Shown: one piece after another, positions 1-7,822 of the stretch
How the letters are laid out: every line of letters starts with the position of its first letter
How positions within the stretch are numbered: position 1 is the stretch's first letter
Assembly (NCBI GenBank): GCA_913060875.1
Contig: CAJXSL010000001.1
Coordinates: forward strand, 888,464 to 952,463
Source: an uncultured Desulfobacteraceae bacterium
Lineage (GTDB): Bacteria > Desulfobacterota > Desulfobacteria > Desulfobacterales > UBA5852
Direction of reading: 5' to 3'
DNA length: 64,000 bases
Program-made: the position numbers and the translations under genes
The notes under the pieces: generated by a model
The model's database searches: none
The model's input: the letters and a program-made list of their open reading frames with translations, nothing else
Told to the model about the DNA's origin: nothing

Positions 1-579
1 GGTGCTGTCCGCCAGCAATGCGAGCACGCCGTTGGGGGTCAATGCCTTCAGCCGCTTCAAATCAGTGGTGCGGCCGCCGGCCGGCGTTTCATCCAGCTTG
101 TAATCACCCGTATGCACGACCGCGCCCACCGGGGTGTCGATGACAAGTCCCACGGAAGCGGGAATGGAGTGCGCTACGGCAAAGGGGCTCACCCGGAAGG
201 GGCCCAGATGAATCGTCTGCCGATCGTCGAAACGCTCCAGCGCCACATGGTCCAGACCCGCCTCTTCCAGTTGGCGCCCCACCATGCCCAAGGTCAAATC
301 CGTGCCGTAAACGGGGACATCCACCTGCTTGAGCAGGTAGGAAAGGCCGCCGATGTGATCCAGGTGGCCATGGGTCAGCACGATCCCGCGCAACATGGCC
401 TGGTTCTCGATAATGTAATCGAAGTCGGGCAGCACGAGATCGATTCCGTACAAATCGTTTTCCGGGAACATGATCCCGCAATCGACGATGATCATGTTGC
501 GGCCGTATTCGAGCAAGGTCATGTTCTTGCCGATTTCACCCAGGCCGCCGATGGGAATAATTTTTAAACGTTTACGCAT
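1..579 (-). CDS. rnj: Ribonuclease J, N-terminal part (cut by window edge)
   Basis: The first 193 codons of a metallo-beta-lactamase-fold ribonuclease J; the 3' part lies outside the window. The protein opens with a basic stretch followed by IPIGGLGEIGKNM, which is typical of RNase J. It carries the zinc-binding H-x-H-x-D-H set at H70, H72, D74 and H75 inside THGHLDHIGG. Further on are the family signatures HSIPASVG and VVHTGDYKLD, and the visible part ends in LLADST. RNase J enzymes are cytoplasmic endo/5'-exonucleases that mature and degrade RNA. The usual glutamate of the HGHEDH motif is leucine here, which is unlikely to matter because that residue is not a metal ligand. The start is the first ATG; an AAAGGAG-like sequence lies about 15 bases upstream. 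The family is clear; the remaining domains cannot be seen. Confidence 0.93.
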   Translation of the reverse strand, partial: MRKRLKIIPIGGLGEIGKNMTLLEYGRNMIIVDCGIMFPENDLYGIDLVLPDFDYIIENQAMLRGIVLTHGHLDHIGGLSYLLKQVDVPVYGTDLTLGMVGRQLEEAGLDHVALERFDDRQTIHLGPFRVSPFAVAHSIPASVGLVIDTPVGAVVHTGDYKLDETPAGGRTTDLKRLKALTPNGVLALLADST

Positions 580-926
580 AATTTTTTTGTACTTCTCCTT
601 TGCCGTTCTTGATAACAGCTTGATCCAGGCGAATGACCCCGAACGCCATGCCCCAGCGCCCGCAATTCCCCGGCGGGGGCGGTAAGATCAAAAGATCCAT
701 TTATTACGACAGAAAATCTTATTGATGGTTGCTATGTTTTTTCGAAGGCAGGGTCGATTGGACTCATGTGGTTTAGGCAGGAGTTTTTAGGCCTACGGAA
801 AATCAATAGGGTATATTGCGACAGAATTAGGTTTATGTCAAGTTCCCATGTAAGCAACCTGTACCCATGGCCGCAGGCGTGGCGTGAGAGAATTCAATCT
901 CAGACCAAGCCGGCAAAAAAACAGAT

Positions 927-960
927 GGGACACGGATAAACGCGGATGAACACAGATTTA
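927..960. repeat. Three 10-bp units of a CACGGAT-type repeat, copy 1
   Basis: Bases 931-960 read as three consecutive 10-mers with the core C(A/G)C(A/G)GAT: CACGGATAAA, CGCGGATGAA and CACAGATTTA. Related triplets occur at 1071-1100 and 4360-4389. The function is unknown. It resembles short dispersed intergenic repeats seen in other bacterial genomes. Confidence 0.55.
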
Positions 961-1067
961 ACGGCAAGTTAATTGGGCTTCGCTCCTATGGAAAGATCCC
1001 CAGGCTCAAAGCCTCAAGCTGAAAGGGGCGGCTTTACTAAAATAGCAAAAGAATCAGGAACTCAATT

Positions 1068-1103
1068 GGCCACAGATCGGCACAGGTTGGCACGGATGAA
1101 TCC
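1068..1103. repeat. Three 10-bp units of a CACGGAT-type repeat, copy 2
   Basis: Bases 1071-1100 read as CACAGATCGG, CACAGGTTGG and CACGGATGAA: the same 10-base period as the copy at 931-960, but more degenerate. It lies in noncoding DNA upstream of the first L,D-transpeptidase. Confidence 0.5.
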
Positions 1104-1415
1104 ATCCGACCTTTTCCCCAGGAGTTGCCCACGCGCATGCAAGGCATCAGTAACAAAAAATTATCAGCAGATGATACTAAAAATGCACGCCGTTCGCTGG
1201 CGGAAATTCATTTACAAATGGGGTGGGTGCGCTTATGTTTCTGAAATCTCACACAATCATCAATGCTTTGAAATTACCGGCCGGGGTTGGTATATTTCAT
1301 GCTAAATTGTATCGGTTTGGCGATGCCTCAGAGCCCTGGGGGCTGGCATGGTCCCATTTTGAAACCGCCTGTAAGGGGTGCGTTTTAACCTTTCGCTATC
1401 GAAACTGTAGATTCC

Positions 1416-2729
1416 ATGATCCGTTCCCGAATGATTGACGCGGCTCCCTTTTTCAATCGAGTTTACCTGCCCATCCTGTGCCTTTTGGCCCTGACATTGT
1501 CGGGCTGTGCCAATATGCAGGGATTCCTGGAGAAATCGCTGCCTTTCCCCGTGGCTTCGGCGGATAAAGTCGAAAGCAACGACTTTGTGGTGGTCCGCGA
1601 TGATGATGTCGTCGGCCGGCTGGCGTCGGTACGGCTGGCAAAGGGGGATACGCTGCCGGATATTGCGCGGCACTTCAGCCTGGGCATCAATACCGTCAGT
1701 GCCGCCAATCCGGGGACCGACGTGTGGGTGCCGGAGGCCGGAGACCGTATCCTGCTGCCCATGAGCTTCATCCTGCCCGACGCCCCCCGGAAAGGCATCG
1801 TCATCAACTTGGCCGCGATGCGGCTCTTTCACTTTAAAAAAGAGGTGGACCGGATGGCTGTCTCGACCTATCCGGTCGGTGTCGGCACCGCGGAGCGGCC
1901 TACCCCCATGGGCAAAATGTATATCAGCCGTAAAAAACACCGGCCCACCTGGTACGTACCGGCTTCGATTGCGGCCGATCATCGTAAAAAGGGCGATCCC
2001 CTGCCGCCGAGCGTGCCCCCGGGTCCGCTCAACCCATTGGGCGAGCACGCGCTCTATTTAAGCCGGTCGACCTATTTGATCCACGGTACGAACAAGCCTG
2101 CCAGTATCGGCCTGAGGGCAACGAACGGCTGCATCAGACTCTATCCGGAAGACGTGGAGCGGCTTTTCGCCAAAACGTCGGTGAAAACGCCTGTAAAAAT
2201 CATCAACCAGCCCTATCTTGTCGGCCAGCGTGACGGCATCGTCTATCTGGAAGCGCATCCTCCCTTTGAAAAATCAGGCAAGGCCAATTGGAAGAAGATC
2301 TATGCTCAATTGCAGAAGATCGAGAAAAAATCCGGATGCACGCTGGACTGGAAAAAGATCAAAGATGTGGTGATCGAGGCCCGCGGTTACCCTGTCCCCG
2401 TCTCCCTCAGCCCTGATGGAAGGGAAAAGGCGATGGCGAAACCCATCAAAATCTGGCACCCGCGCACGTTGTACGGTCAACCGGAAGTGCCGGAATTTAC
2501 AATGGACGCATGGTATGTCCTGGCAGCGACGCTGCGTGACAAGATCGACGCGCGTCGGCTGGCTGCCATCATTAACCATCAGGGGCCACCCATTCCAGCC
2601 CGCGTGCTGTCAAAGGACGATCGCCACCGTGTTGTGGCCGGGCCTTTCGATGACAAGGGTGCGGCCAAAGACGCTGCCAAACGCTTGAAGATCGATTTGG
2701 AATTGGATGGCGTGTTGTTTGAAACCTAG
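1416..2729 (+). CDS. LysM / L,D-transpeptidase lipoprotein
   Basis: A 437-residue envelope enzyme. A hydrophobic segment ending in the lipobox LSGC (about residues 28-31) marks it as a lipoprotein. A LysM-like peptidoglycan-binding stretch spans about residues 70-115. A YkuD L,D-transpeptidase domain spans about 120-265, with HGTNKPASIG followed by NGCIRL; the nucleophile is C239. The C-terminal about 90 residues look like a SPOR-type domain. YkuD enzymes make 3-3 cross-links in peptidoglycan or attach proteins to it from the periplasm. The gene is followed after 30 bases by a small alanine-zipper lipoprotein and then by a second YkuD gene. ATG 1416 was chosen; ATG 1431 is possible and would also leave an intact signal peptide. 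It resembles the ErfK/YbiS group, but no closer assignment was attempted. Confidence 0.9.
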   Translation: MIRSRMIDAAPFFNRVYLPILCLLALTLSGCANMQGFLEKSLPFPVASADKVESNDFVVVRDDDVVGRLASVRLAKGDTLPDIARHFSLGINTVSAANPGTDVWVPEAGDRILLPMSFILPDAPRKGIVINLAAMRLFHFKKEVDRMAVSTYPVGVGTAERPTPMGKMYISRKKHRPTWYVPASIAADHRKKGDPLPPSVPPGPLNPLGEHALYLSRSTYLIHGTNKPASIGLRATNGCIRLYPEDVERLFAKTSVKTPVKIINQPYLVGQRDGIVYLEAHPPFEKSGKANWKKIYAQLQKIEKKSGCTLDWKKIKDVVIEARGYPVPVSLSPDGREKAMAKPIKIWHPRTLYGQPEVPEFTMDAWYVLAATLRDKIDARRLAAIINHQGPPIPARVLSKDDRHRVVAGPFDDKGAAKDAAKRLKIDLELDGVLFET

Positions 2730-2759
2730 GTCCCAAACGGAAGGAAAGGAGGGTACGTT

Positions 2760-3083
2760 ATGAAGAAGGCTTTTTTAGTGATTTCTATGGTGCTGGTTTT
2801 GGCGATGTCCATCGGGGGGTGTGCAACGACAGGCGATCTCGAGGAGCTAGAGGCCCGGGAAAAAGCGATGGCCGCGAAAGCGGATCAGGCCGCCATGGAT
2901 GCGGAAGAGGCCAAGACGGCAGCCGACGAGGCCATCATGAAGGCCAATGAAGCCATCGAGCGTGCCGAGGAAGCCGAAAAGAGAGCAGACGAAAGAGAGC
3001 GCATCGCAGCGGAAAAGGAAAAACTGGCAGAGGAAAAAGCCCAGGCTGCGGAAGAAAAGTTTCAGCAGTCCATGAAGAAGTAG
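2760..3083 (+). CDS. Small alanine-zipper (Lpp-like) outer-membrane lipoprotein
   Basis: A 107-residue protein with a signal peptide ending in IGGC at about residues 18-21, so it should be lipidated and exported. The mature part is one long heptad-patterned helix rich in Ala, Glu and Lys, without proline or aromatic residues apart from a Phe near the end, and it finishes in Met-Lys-Lys. This is the design of Braun lipoprotein (Lpp), a coiled-coil trimer whose C-terminal lysine is joined to peptidoglycan by L,D-transpeptidases. Genes for two such enzymes flank it. An AAGGAAAGGAGGG ribosome site precedes the ATG, and a perfect hairpin follows the stop. The lipoprotein and coiled coil are seen directly; covalent attachment to peptidoglycan is inferred. 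Confidence 0.85.
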   Translation: MKKAFLVISMVLVLAMSIGGCATTGDLEELEAREKAMAAKADQAAMDAEEAKTAADEAIMKANEAIERAEEAEKRADERERIAAEKEKLAEEKAQAAEEKFQQSMKK

Positions 3084-3101
3084 ATCCTCGTATATCTTAA
3101 A

Positions 3102-3135
3102 GGAAGTGGCCGGCCTGTGTGGCCCGGCCACTTCC
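3102..3135 (+). terminator. Stem-loop after the Lpp-like gene
   Basis: A perfect 12-bp stem (3102-3113 with 3124-3135) closes a short loop 18 bases after the stop codon. There is no run of T after it, so it may act as an RNA-stability element or a partial terminator. A strong hairpin fits high expression of the small lipoprotein. Confidence 0.6.
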
Positions 3136-3187
3136 TCGTCTGCAGTTGACGGCTTTATTGTTCGGCGCGACGCTGCTCATTAGAAAA

Positions 3188-4189
3188 ATGGTTTTGCGGT
3201 CATTGAACACAGTTACAGCAAGCACAAAGGCGGTTGCGGGTAATTGGGCGGGAGGCGCCGGCGGGCTTTTTCGCCGTATCGTTTTCGGCATCATGCTAAT
3301 GTCGCTTCTCGTCGGCGGATGCAGCCACATCGATGAGGGTGCCCTCTCCCGGGAGGCCAATGACCTTTTCCACCAGGGGCAATACGCCGCTGCCCTGGAT
3401 AACTACGCGCAGATCCTCGCGAATGATTCCGAGGAAGCGGACCGTTTTCTCTTCGAGATGGGGATCACCTATGCCTACCCGAAAAACGAAGATAAAGACT
3501 ATTCGAAAGCGCTTGAATGTTTTCAGCAACTCCTGAAGACATATCCGGATAGTGCCTACCGGCACGACAGTCAGATGATGATCCTTCAGATCCAGAATGT
3601 GATTGTCAAGGACGGCATCATTGCCGAACAGCAGGCCCAGCTCGAGACGTCGCGTCTGGAAATCGAAACCCAAACGGGTGAACTGAAAACCCGGGCGGAT
3701 GAGATTGGCGACCTGCAGGAGAAGCTTGCCGCGCTTGAAGAGAAGGTTTTCAATCTGAGGACGGAACCGGCCGACAAAGTGCTGATTGAAAAGCAGGCCC
3801 GAAGATTGACCTTGTTCACCAGGGGCGAGGTGATCAAAACCTACAAGATTGCCCTGGGCGGCAACCCGGTGGGGCCGAAAGTCATGCAGGGCGACAACAA
3901 GACCCCGGAGGGGACCTACATCATCGATTCGAGAAACGGGAACAGCGGCTTTCACCTGGCCCTTCACATCTCCTATCCCAACGCGGAAGACAGAGAACGC
4001 GCCCGGAACCTGGGGGTTTCTCCGGGCGGGAATATCATGATCCATGGCATCAAAAATGGGTTTTCCGAGATCGGCCCGGCGCACGCCCAATCGGACTGGA
4101 CGGAAGGGTGCATTGCCGTTACCAATCCCGAGATGGAAGAAATCTACAGGTTCGTGCCCAATGGAACGCTAGTCGAGATAATCCCCTAG
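3188..4189 (+). CDS. Lipoprotein with TPR-like, coiled-coil and L,D-transpeptidase domains
   Basis: A 333-residue envelope protein. After a basic N-terminal segment comes a hydrophobic stretch ending in the lipobox VGGC. Then follow a TPR-like helical region (ANDLFHQGQYAAALDNYAQIL and a second repeat), a coiled coil of about 60 residues rich in Glu, Gln and Leu, and a C-terminal YkuD domain with IMIHGIKNG and EGCIAV; the nucleophile is C308. It probably works in the periplasm on peptidoglycan like its neighbour. The open frame extends to a GTG at 3119, but that codon lies in the loop of the upstream hairpin, so ATG 3188 was chosen; the ribosome site is weak. A start even nearer the lipobox (ATG 3293) would leave no basic N-region. 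The domain order is unlike the LysM enzyme at 1416. Confidence 0.85.
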   Translation: MVLRSLNTVTASTKAVAGNWAGGAGGLFRRIVFGIMLMSLLVGGCSHIDEGALSREANDLFHQGQYAAALDNYAQILANDSEEADRFLFEMGITYAYPKNEDKDYSKALECFQQLLKTYPDSAYRHDSQMMILQIQNVIVKDGIIAEQQAQLETSRLEIETQTGELKTRADEIGDLQEKLAALEEKVFNLRTEPADKVLIEKQARRLTLFTRGEVIKTYKIALGGNPVGPKVMQGDNKTPEGTYIIDSRNGNSGFHLALHISYPNAEDRERARNLGVSPGGNIMIHGIKNGFSEIGPAHAQSDWTEGCIAVTNPEMEEIYRFVPNGTLVEIIP

Positions 4190-4267
4190 CCCGAACATTT
4201 CATAACTATTCTCACCCTGCGGGCGCGCCCGCGATGCTCGTTGACCGCGTTATCATGCGCTTGCGGT

Positions 4268-4311
4268 ACGGGCTTACAGCGGCGCCCCTGATTTTCAAGG
4301 CCCGTTTTTTT
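4268..4311 (+). terminator. Candidate rho-independent terminator
   Basis: ACGGGCTT at 4268-4275 can pair with AAGGCCCGT at 4297-4305 (one bulge), followed directly by a run of seven T. It lies 79 bases after the second L,D-transpeptidase stop and fits a terminator for that operon. The loop is long (about 21 bases). Confidence 0.5.
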
Positions 4312-4357
4312 ACTTTACATCAGCTAAAAAGTCCCAATAGGGTTACCTTTCAGTTTT

Positions 4358-4390
4358 GCCACAGATCACCACGGATCCTCCCGGATCACA
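4358..4390. repeat. Three 10-bp units of a CACGGAT-type repeat, copy 3
   Basis: Bases 4360-4389 read as CACAGATCAC, CACGGATCCT and CCCGGATCAC, matching the period and core of the copies at 931 and 1071. The three copies bracket the L,D-transpeptidase/lipoprotein module. Confidence 0.5.
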
Positions 4391-4545
4391 AAAGGTTGTA
4401 TGTTCGGGGAAGCTTACCCCTGAGCCCGGCAGCCTGACCTCTCACCAGACCATTGACTGGCCGACAGAGAACATCCTTTAACCATAGGCTACCCCGGCGG
4501 CTGACCGTGGGCAACGATGGGGTTTCGCTTCCCGGCATTGGTCGG

Positions 4546-4887
4546 TCAGCTGGTTTCCGATTCATGTACCACTTCATCGAAGACCTCGCCCAGATAGTCG
4601 GCGCCCAGCATGAACGATCTGACCATGGGCGGTTTTTTGAGGCTTTGGTTCAGATCGGCCTCGATGCGCTGCCGTTCGCCGGAGCGGAGCCAGGCGTCCC
4701 AGTTGGATTTGCTGGTCCAAACCGAGATCACCAGGATTCTTTTGTGATCCTCCATATCCACCAGGGTCTCTCCGCTCACATACCCCTTTCGCTGCATGGC
4801 CGCGACTCTCAGCGCGTTGATGGCCTTGATATCCTCCAGACTGGGATCTTTTTTGAATTTTCTTTCCAGCAGGATTTTAACCGTCAT
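4546..4887 (-). CDS. Antibiotic biosynthesis monooxygenase (ABM) domain protein
   Basis: A 113-residue single-domain protein with the ABM / dimeric alpha-beta-barrel pattern: MTVKILLERKF, then a helix with INALRVAAMQRKGYVSGETL, then RILVISVWTSKSNWDAWLRS and a final helix before an acidic tail. Members bind small hydrophobic compounds or haem, or act as cofactor-free monooxygenases; many have no known substrate. An AAAGGAGGA ribosome site precedes the ATG. The gene stands alone on the minus strand. The family is fairly clear; the substrate is unknown. Confidence 0.75.
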   Translation of the reverse strand: MTVKILLERKFKKDPSLEDIKAINALRVAAMQRKGYVSGETLVDMEDHKRILVISVWTSKSNWDAWLRSGERQRIEADLNQSLKKPPMVRSFMLGADYLGEVFDEVVHESETS

Positions 4888-5245
4888 GGCATCCTCCTTT
4901 CTTTGGCTGATTCAGCCAATTTTGCAAAGGACAATTGGCGCGTGCTCCATACTTTTTATGAATTGGGCAACGAAACGAATCCAGGCGGCTTGCGTGCGGG
5001 AATGCCGGGGGGAGCTTTGCTGCGAGGGAAGATTGATCAGCTGATATCCGACAGGAAAACAGCGGTGCGACTACGCGATATATTTTATAGGTACAGCATG
5101 TTGCCCCGAAGTCAAATTGGCGTTGACGTTAGCCGAATATTTCATGAAATTTCAGCTGCCTTTTTGGAAATCAGCGCGGGTTACCAACGGTTAACGAAAA
5201 ATCATACCCCGAATAGCGTTTATAGCATCGGTATTCAAAAGAGGA

Positions 5246-5274
5246 GGGGGCGAGACGCCCACTGTCTCGCCCCC
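5246..5274. other. Perfect 11-bp hairpin
   Basis: GGGGGCGAGAC at 5246-5256 pairs perfectly with GTCTCGCCCCC at 5264-5274 across a 7-base loop. It sits just upstream of an AAAGGAG ribosome site and a 23-codon ORF. No T-run follows on the plus strand. Confidence 0.6.
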
Positions 5275-5291
5275 CAGCGAAAGGAGTTGGA

Positions 5292-5363
5292 ATGGAATCC
5301 GTAGACGGCAATCAAGGGATCGTGAACCTTAGCAAGTGGTCAGGGTCGTCGGGCAGCGTGTAG
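5292..5363 (+). CDS. Candidate 23-residue small ORF
   Basis: ATG at 5292 is preceded by AAAGGAG with 5-base spacing and opens a 23-codon frame ending in TAG; the peptide runs from MESVDGNQ to SGSSGSV. It lies between a perfect upstream hairpin and a large hairpin that begins inside the frame (5331). It could be a leader peptide or a chance ORF. No family was recognised. Confidence 0.3.
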   Translation: MESVDGNQGIVNLSKWSGSSGSV

Positions 5364-5392
5364 AATCGATCGACCCCTGATTGCCACTTGCT
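5331..5392. repeat. Long imperfect inverted repeat
   Basis: AGCAAGTGGTCAGGGTCG at 5331-5348 is complementary to 5371-5392 except for one 3-base and one 1-base bulge, closing a 22-base loop. Outside it, AATCAAGGG (5310-5318) and CCCCTGATT (5374-5382) form an alternative pairing. This suggests a structured RNA or the remains of a miniature transposable element. Confidence 0.5.
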
Positions 5393-5545
5393 GCATGAAA
5401 AAGCAATCTCTGTGCCAATAACAATGATAGTTTAATTTTGTTAAAAATACAGTAAGATAGAGAAATGATGGGGTTGGGTTGGCGTCCTGACTGACAAAAA
5501 ATGTCAGTGGTATTGCCGCAGATTGTCAGAAACGGCCCAAAATAA

Positions 5546-5566
5546 GCGGGACCTTGAGGGTCCCGC
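5546..5566. terminator. Short GC-rich hairpin
   Basis: GCGGGACC at 5546-5553 pairs with GGTCCCGC at 5559-5566 around a 5-base loop. It lies downstream of the small minus-strand gene at 5798-6037 and may help end its transcript. There is no strong T-run. Confidence 0.4.
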
Positions 5567-5797
5567 CAGGAAGGGAAAACGTGGTGATAAAGAGGCCTCC
5601 GCGACTTCCTGGTACCATTGTTAACGGCCAGCGAAGTATCACCAAGTAAAACTTAGTGTCACTAAAAAGAATGTCAAGCCTGGCTATGTTATTCCACGAG
5701 GGGCAGCATCGCATAGGAAATTAACAGGGCCGTAACGCCACACCGACAATTCCCTGGGAAAAATGGCATGAAATATTCGGGATTGTCCGATGGGCGA

Positions 5798-6037
5798 TCA
5801 TTGCCAGGTGCGCTTCCCGAATCGGTAAAAACGGCGGGCGTTTTTCGACATGCGGAAGACGTCTTCGGGCTCCATTGCATCCATCCAGGACAGGATGGCT
5901 TCCGTAACCCTGTTATGCTCCGCCGTCCCCGGTGACAGCACACCTTCCGGGTCGATGATCGTGAGGGCCGCTGAAAGCGTCTCGTAGCGTCTGTTTGTGG
6001 ATTGTGCCATGGCCATTGCTTTCGTTTGGGCATCCAC
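5798..6037 (-). CDS. Small hypothetical protein
   Basis: A 79-residue frame that may begin at GTG 6037, or at ATG 6016 or 6010, none with a clear ribosome site. The C-terminal half (WMDAMEPEDVFRMSKNARRFYRFGKR) has normal protein composition and GC-rich third positions, which is why this frame was preferred over the overlapping one at 5689-6033. No domain was recognised. The central part looks helical and the tail is strongly basic. Confidence 0.45.
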   Translation of the reverse strand: MDAQTKAMAMAQSTNRRYETLSAALTIIDPEGVLSPGTAEHNRVTEAILSWMDAMEPEDVFRMSKNARRFYRFGKRTWQ

Positions 6038-6193
6038 AGTCAGAAGGCGGGCTTGAAATCGAAGACCAGTATTGAATCCGTGCGTCCTGTTCCAGGTCGA
6101 GGTGGGTAACCAAGAACCTTAGCACAGGTTGCGCCTGAGGGATACTAAAAAAATCATAAACTAGTCAGGCTGGCCCCATGTATGTCATGATGT

Positions 6194-6841
6194 TTACAAA
6201 TCACCGTATTCATTCAATATCGTTCGAAGATCGGTATGCCGATCGACGTTGAGCTTGCGCCGCAGGGCAACCCGCACGTTTTCCACCGATTTGACCCCCA
6301 TGCCGCGAACGGCGGCGATCTCTTTGCAGGTCAGGCCGTCTTTCACCAGGGCGGCGATTTCTTTCTCCGCCGGGGTGACCTCCGGTGGCAGGGCTTTGCC
6401 TTTATTGAGGGCTTGCTGAAGGGAGGAAACGACACCCCGCAGATGGGCGCTCAGGTGCTCGACCTCGGCGCGCAGCTCCCGTTCGGTGGTGCTGTCGTAC
6501 ATGTAGATGAAAACGCCCCAGGGGGCGCCGGCAGCATCCTGCAGGAGATTGAGCTGGGCTGTCATCCAGACCCGGGAGCCGTCTCGGCGCAGGTAGTGCC
6601 GTACGACGGCGCCGTATCCCTTTTCCATGAATTCAGGGTTGAACAGGGCGACAAACGGCGGCGGGGCGATGTCCCGGATATTGACGCCTTCGAGGGTGTC
6701 GTATCTCAGCAGGCGGGCGGCGCTGGTGTTGGCCATCAGGATGATGCCCGCCATGTCCGTTACCATGATGGCGTGGGACGAATGCTCGGTCAGGGCGTTC
6801 TGGTTGGCGATGGCATTGGGAATCTTGTGCCAGTCGATCAT
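6194..6841 (-). CDS. PAS-LuxR transcriptional regulator
   Basis: A 215-residue regulator. A PAS domain spans about residues 19-130 (HAIMVTDMAGIILMANTSAA through GVFIYMYDSTTERE). A short coiled linker leads into a LuxR/GerE helix-turn-helix at about 150-205 (VTPAEKEIAALVKDGLTCKEIAA, then KSVENVRVALRRKL). It probably senses a ligand or redox state through the PAS domain and binds DNA. There is no receiver domain and no cognate kinase next to it. ATG 6841 has GAGAG about 8 bases upstream; a GTG at 6910 with GGAG closer to it would add 23 residues. It is transcribed away from the LytTR/LytS pair. Confidence 0.85.
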   Translation of the reverse strand: MIDWHKIPNAIANQNALTEHSSHAIMVTDMAGIILMANTSAARLLRYDTLEGVNIRDIAPPPFVALFNPEFMEKGYGAVVRHYLRRDGSRVWMTAQLNLLQDAAGAPWGVFIYMYDSTTERELRAEVEHLSAHLRGVVSSLQQALNKGKALPPEVTPAEKEIAALVKDGLTCKEIAAVRGMGVKSVENVRVALRRKLNVDRHTDLRTILNEYGDL

Positions 6842-7046
6842 GGGGGCTACTCTCTTTTCAGAACGGGTCGTGTCGTTTTGCATCGTATGGGCCAGGATGG
6901 GGGGTATCACAAATCTCCAGGATGAACCAATATTTTTTAATGGGTTCGATGTGGGTTATTGATGGGTTGACGTGGGGCGTGGGCGGCGGTAGGAATTTTT
7001 TTTCGAAAAGCGCGACAGCCGAAAACACCGGGCAGGAAAGGGTGAC

Positions 7047-7820
7047 ATGACCATTCGATGCATGATTGTCGACGACGAGCGGCCTGCAAGGGAGGAGCTG
7101 GCCTACTTGCTGTCGGGTTACGACGATGTGGCCATCGTTGGTCAGTGCGGCTCGGTTTCCGAGGCAGTGGACGCCATCCGGGAAAACAGGCCGGATTGCA
7201 TCTTCCTGGACATCCAGATGCCGGGGCGCAACGGGTTCGATCTGGTTCTGGAGATGAAAGCCCTGGACCAGCCGCCGCTGGTGGTTTTTGTCACGGCTTA
7301 CGACCAGTATGCCGTGGAAGCCTTCGAGAAAAATGCCATCGACTATATCATGAAACCCTTTTCCCGTGCGCGGCTGGAAGCCAGCCTCGACCGGGTCAAA
7401 GAGCTCGTGCACCTGAAAACCGGAGGCCGGCTCCAGGAGGAGCTGCAGCAGTTTATCGGCCGAACCTCTCGCACCCCCTCCATCCGGAAGATATCGGTGG
7501 AGCGTCGGGGACGGATGCGGTTGCTGGATCCGGAAGAGGTCGTTTTCTTCCGGTATGTCGATCGCAAGATAACCGTCCACACCCCCAGGGACACATTTAC
7601 CCTCTGCGGTGTCCATACCCTGGACCAGCTATCTGAAAACCTGGATAGCGGCCAATTTTTCCGGACCCACCGCAACACCATTGTCAATTTGAACCACATC
7701 AAGGAGTTCAGTCCCTGGTTCAATGGAAAGTACAACCTGATGATGGCCGATGAAAACCAGACGGAAGTCGTTTTGACGCGGGAACGGGTCAAGCTCTTCA
7801 AAGATCACCTGGGGATCTGA
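7047..7820 (+). CDS. LytTR-family response regulator (BtsR/YpdB type)
   Basis: A 257-residue regulator with an N-terminal receiver domain (acidic pocket VDDE near residue 9, phospho-acceptor in FLDIQMP at about 55, and MKPF lysine at about 106) and a C-terminal LytTR DNA-binding domain at about 150-255 (ISVERRGRMRLLDPEEVVFFRYVDRK through FFRTHRNTIVNLNHI). The family regulates nearby transport genes in response to a LytS-type kinase. The kinase gene follows with a 2-base gap, and a CstA transporter comes next, the same set as E. coli BtsSR with BtsT. Pyruvate or another carboxylate is the expected signal by analogy. Confidence 0.93.
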   Translation: MTIRCMIVDDERPAREELAYLLSGYDDVAIVGQCGSVSEAVDAIRENRPDCIFLDIQMPGRNGFDLVLEMKALDQPPLVVFVTAYDQYAVEAFEKNAIDYIMKPFSRARLEASLDRVKELVHLKTGGRLQEELQQFIGRTSRTPSIRKISVERRGRMRLLDPEEVVFFRYVDRKITVHTPRDTFTLCGVHTLDQLSENLDSGQFFRTHRNTIVNLNHIKEFSPWFNGKYNLMMADENQTEVVLTRERVKLFKDHLGI

Positions 7821-7822
7821 AC

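Larger units (their letters stand above)
580..1415. other. Intergenic region, 836 bp, with short-period repeats
   Basis: No convincing gene was found. Open frames at 973-1305 and 1223-1438 have no good ribosome site, no recognisable domain and unusual composition. The stretch is less GC-rich than its neighbours and holds two copies of a three-unit 10-bp repeat (927-960 and 1068-1103). It separates the divergent RNase J gene and the L,D-transpeptidase module, so promoters for both are expected here, but none is clear enough to place. Confidence 0.5.
4190..4545. other. Intergenic region, 356 bp
   Basis: Noncoding stretch between the convergent ends of the second L,D-transpeptidase gene and the ABM-domain gene. 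It holds a candidate terminator (4268-4311) and the third copy of the 10-bp triplet repeat (4360-4389). No gene was seen. Confidence 0.5.
4888..5797. other. Gene-poor region with strong hairpins
   Basis: About 900 bp without a convincing gene of normal size. It contains three inverted repeats (5246-5274, 5331-5392 and 5546-5566) and one very short ORF with a good ribosome site (5292-5363). The stretch around 5400-5480 is AT-rich. It may hold a small RNA or a decayed mobile element. Confidence 0.45.

Noticed and set aside
973-1438. Two short frames before the first L,D-transpeptidase
   Set aside because: No ribosome site, no domain, and they overlap the repeat copy at 1071.
3119-3187. GTG start for the second L,D-transpeptidase
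   Set aside because: The GTG is inside the loop of a perfect hairpin and the added residues do not resemble a signal peptide.
4453-5304. 283-codon plus-strand frame
   Set aside because: Its first part is antisense to the ABM gene and the rest lies in AT-variable noncoding DNA; no domain was seen.
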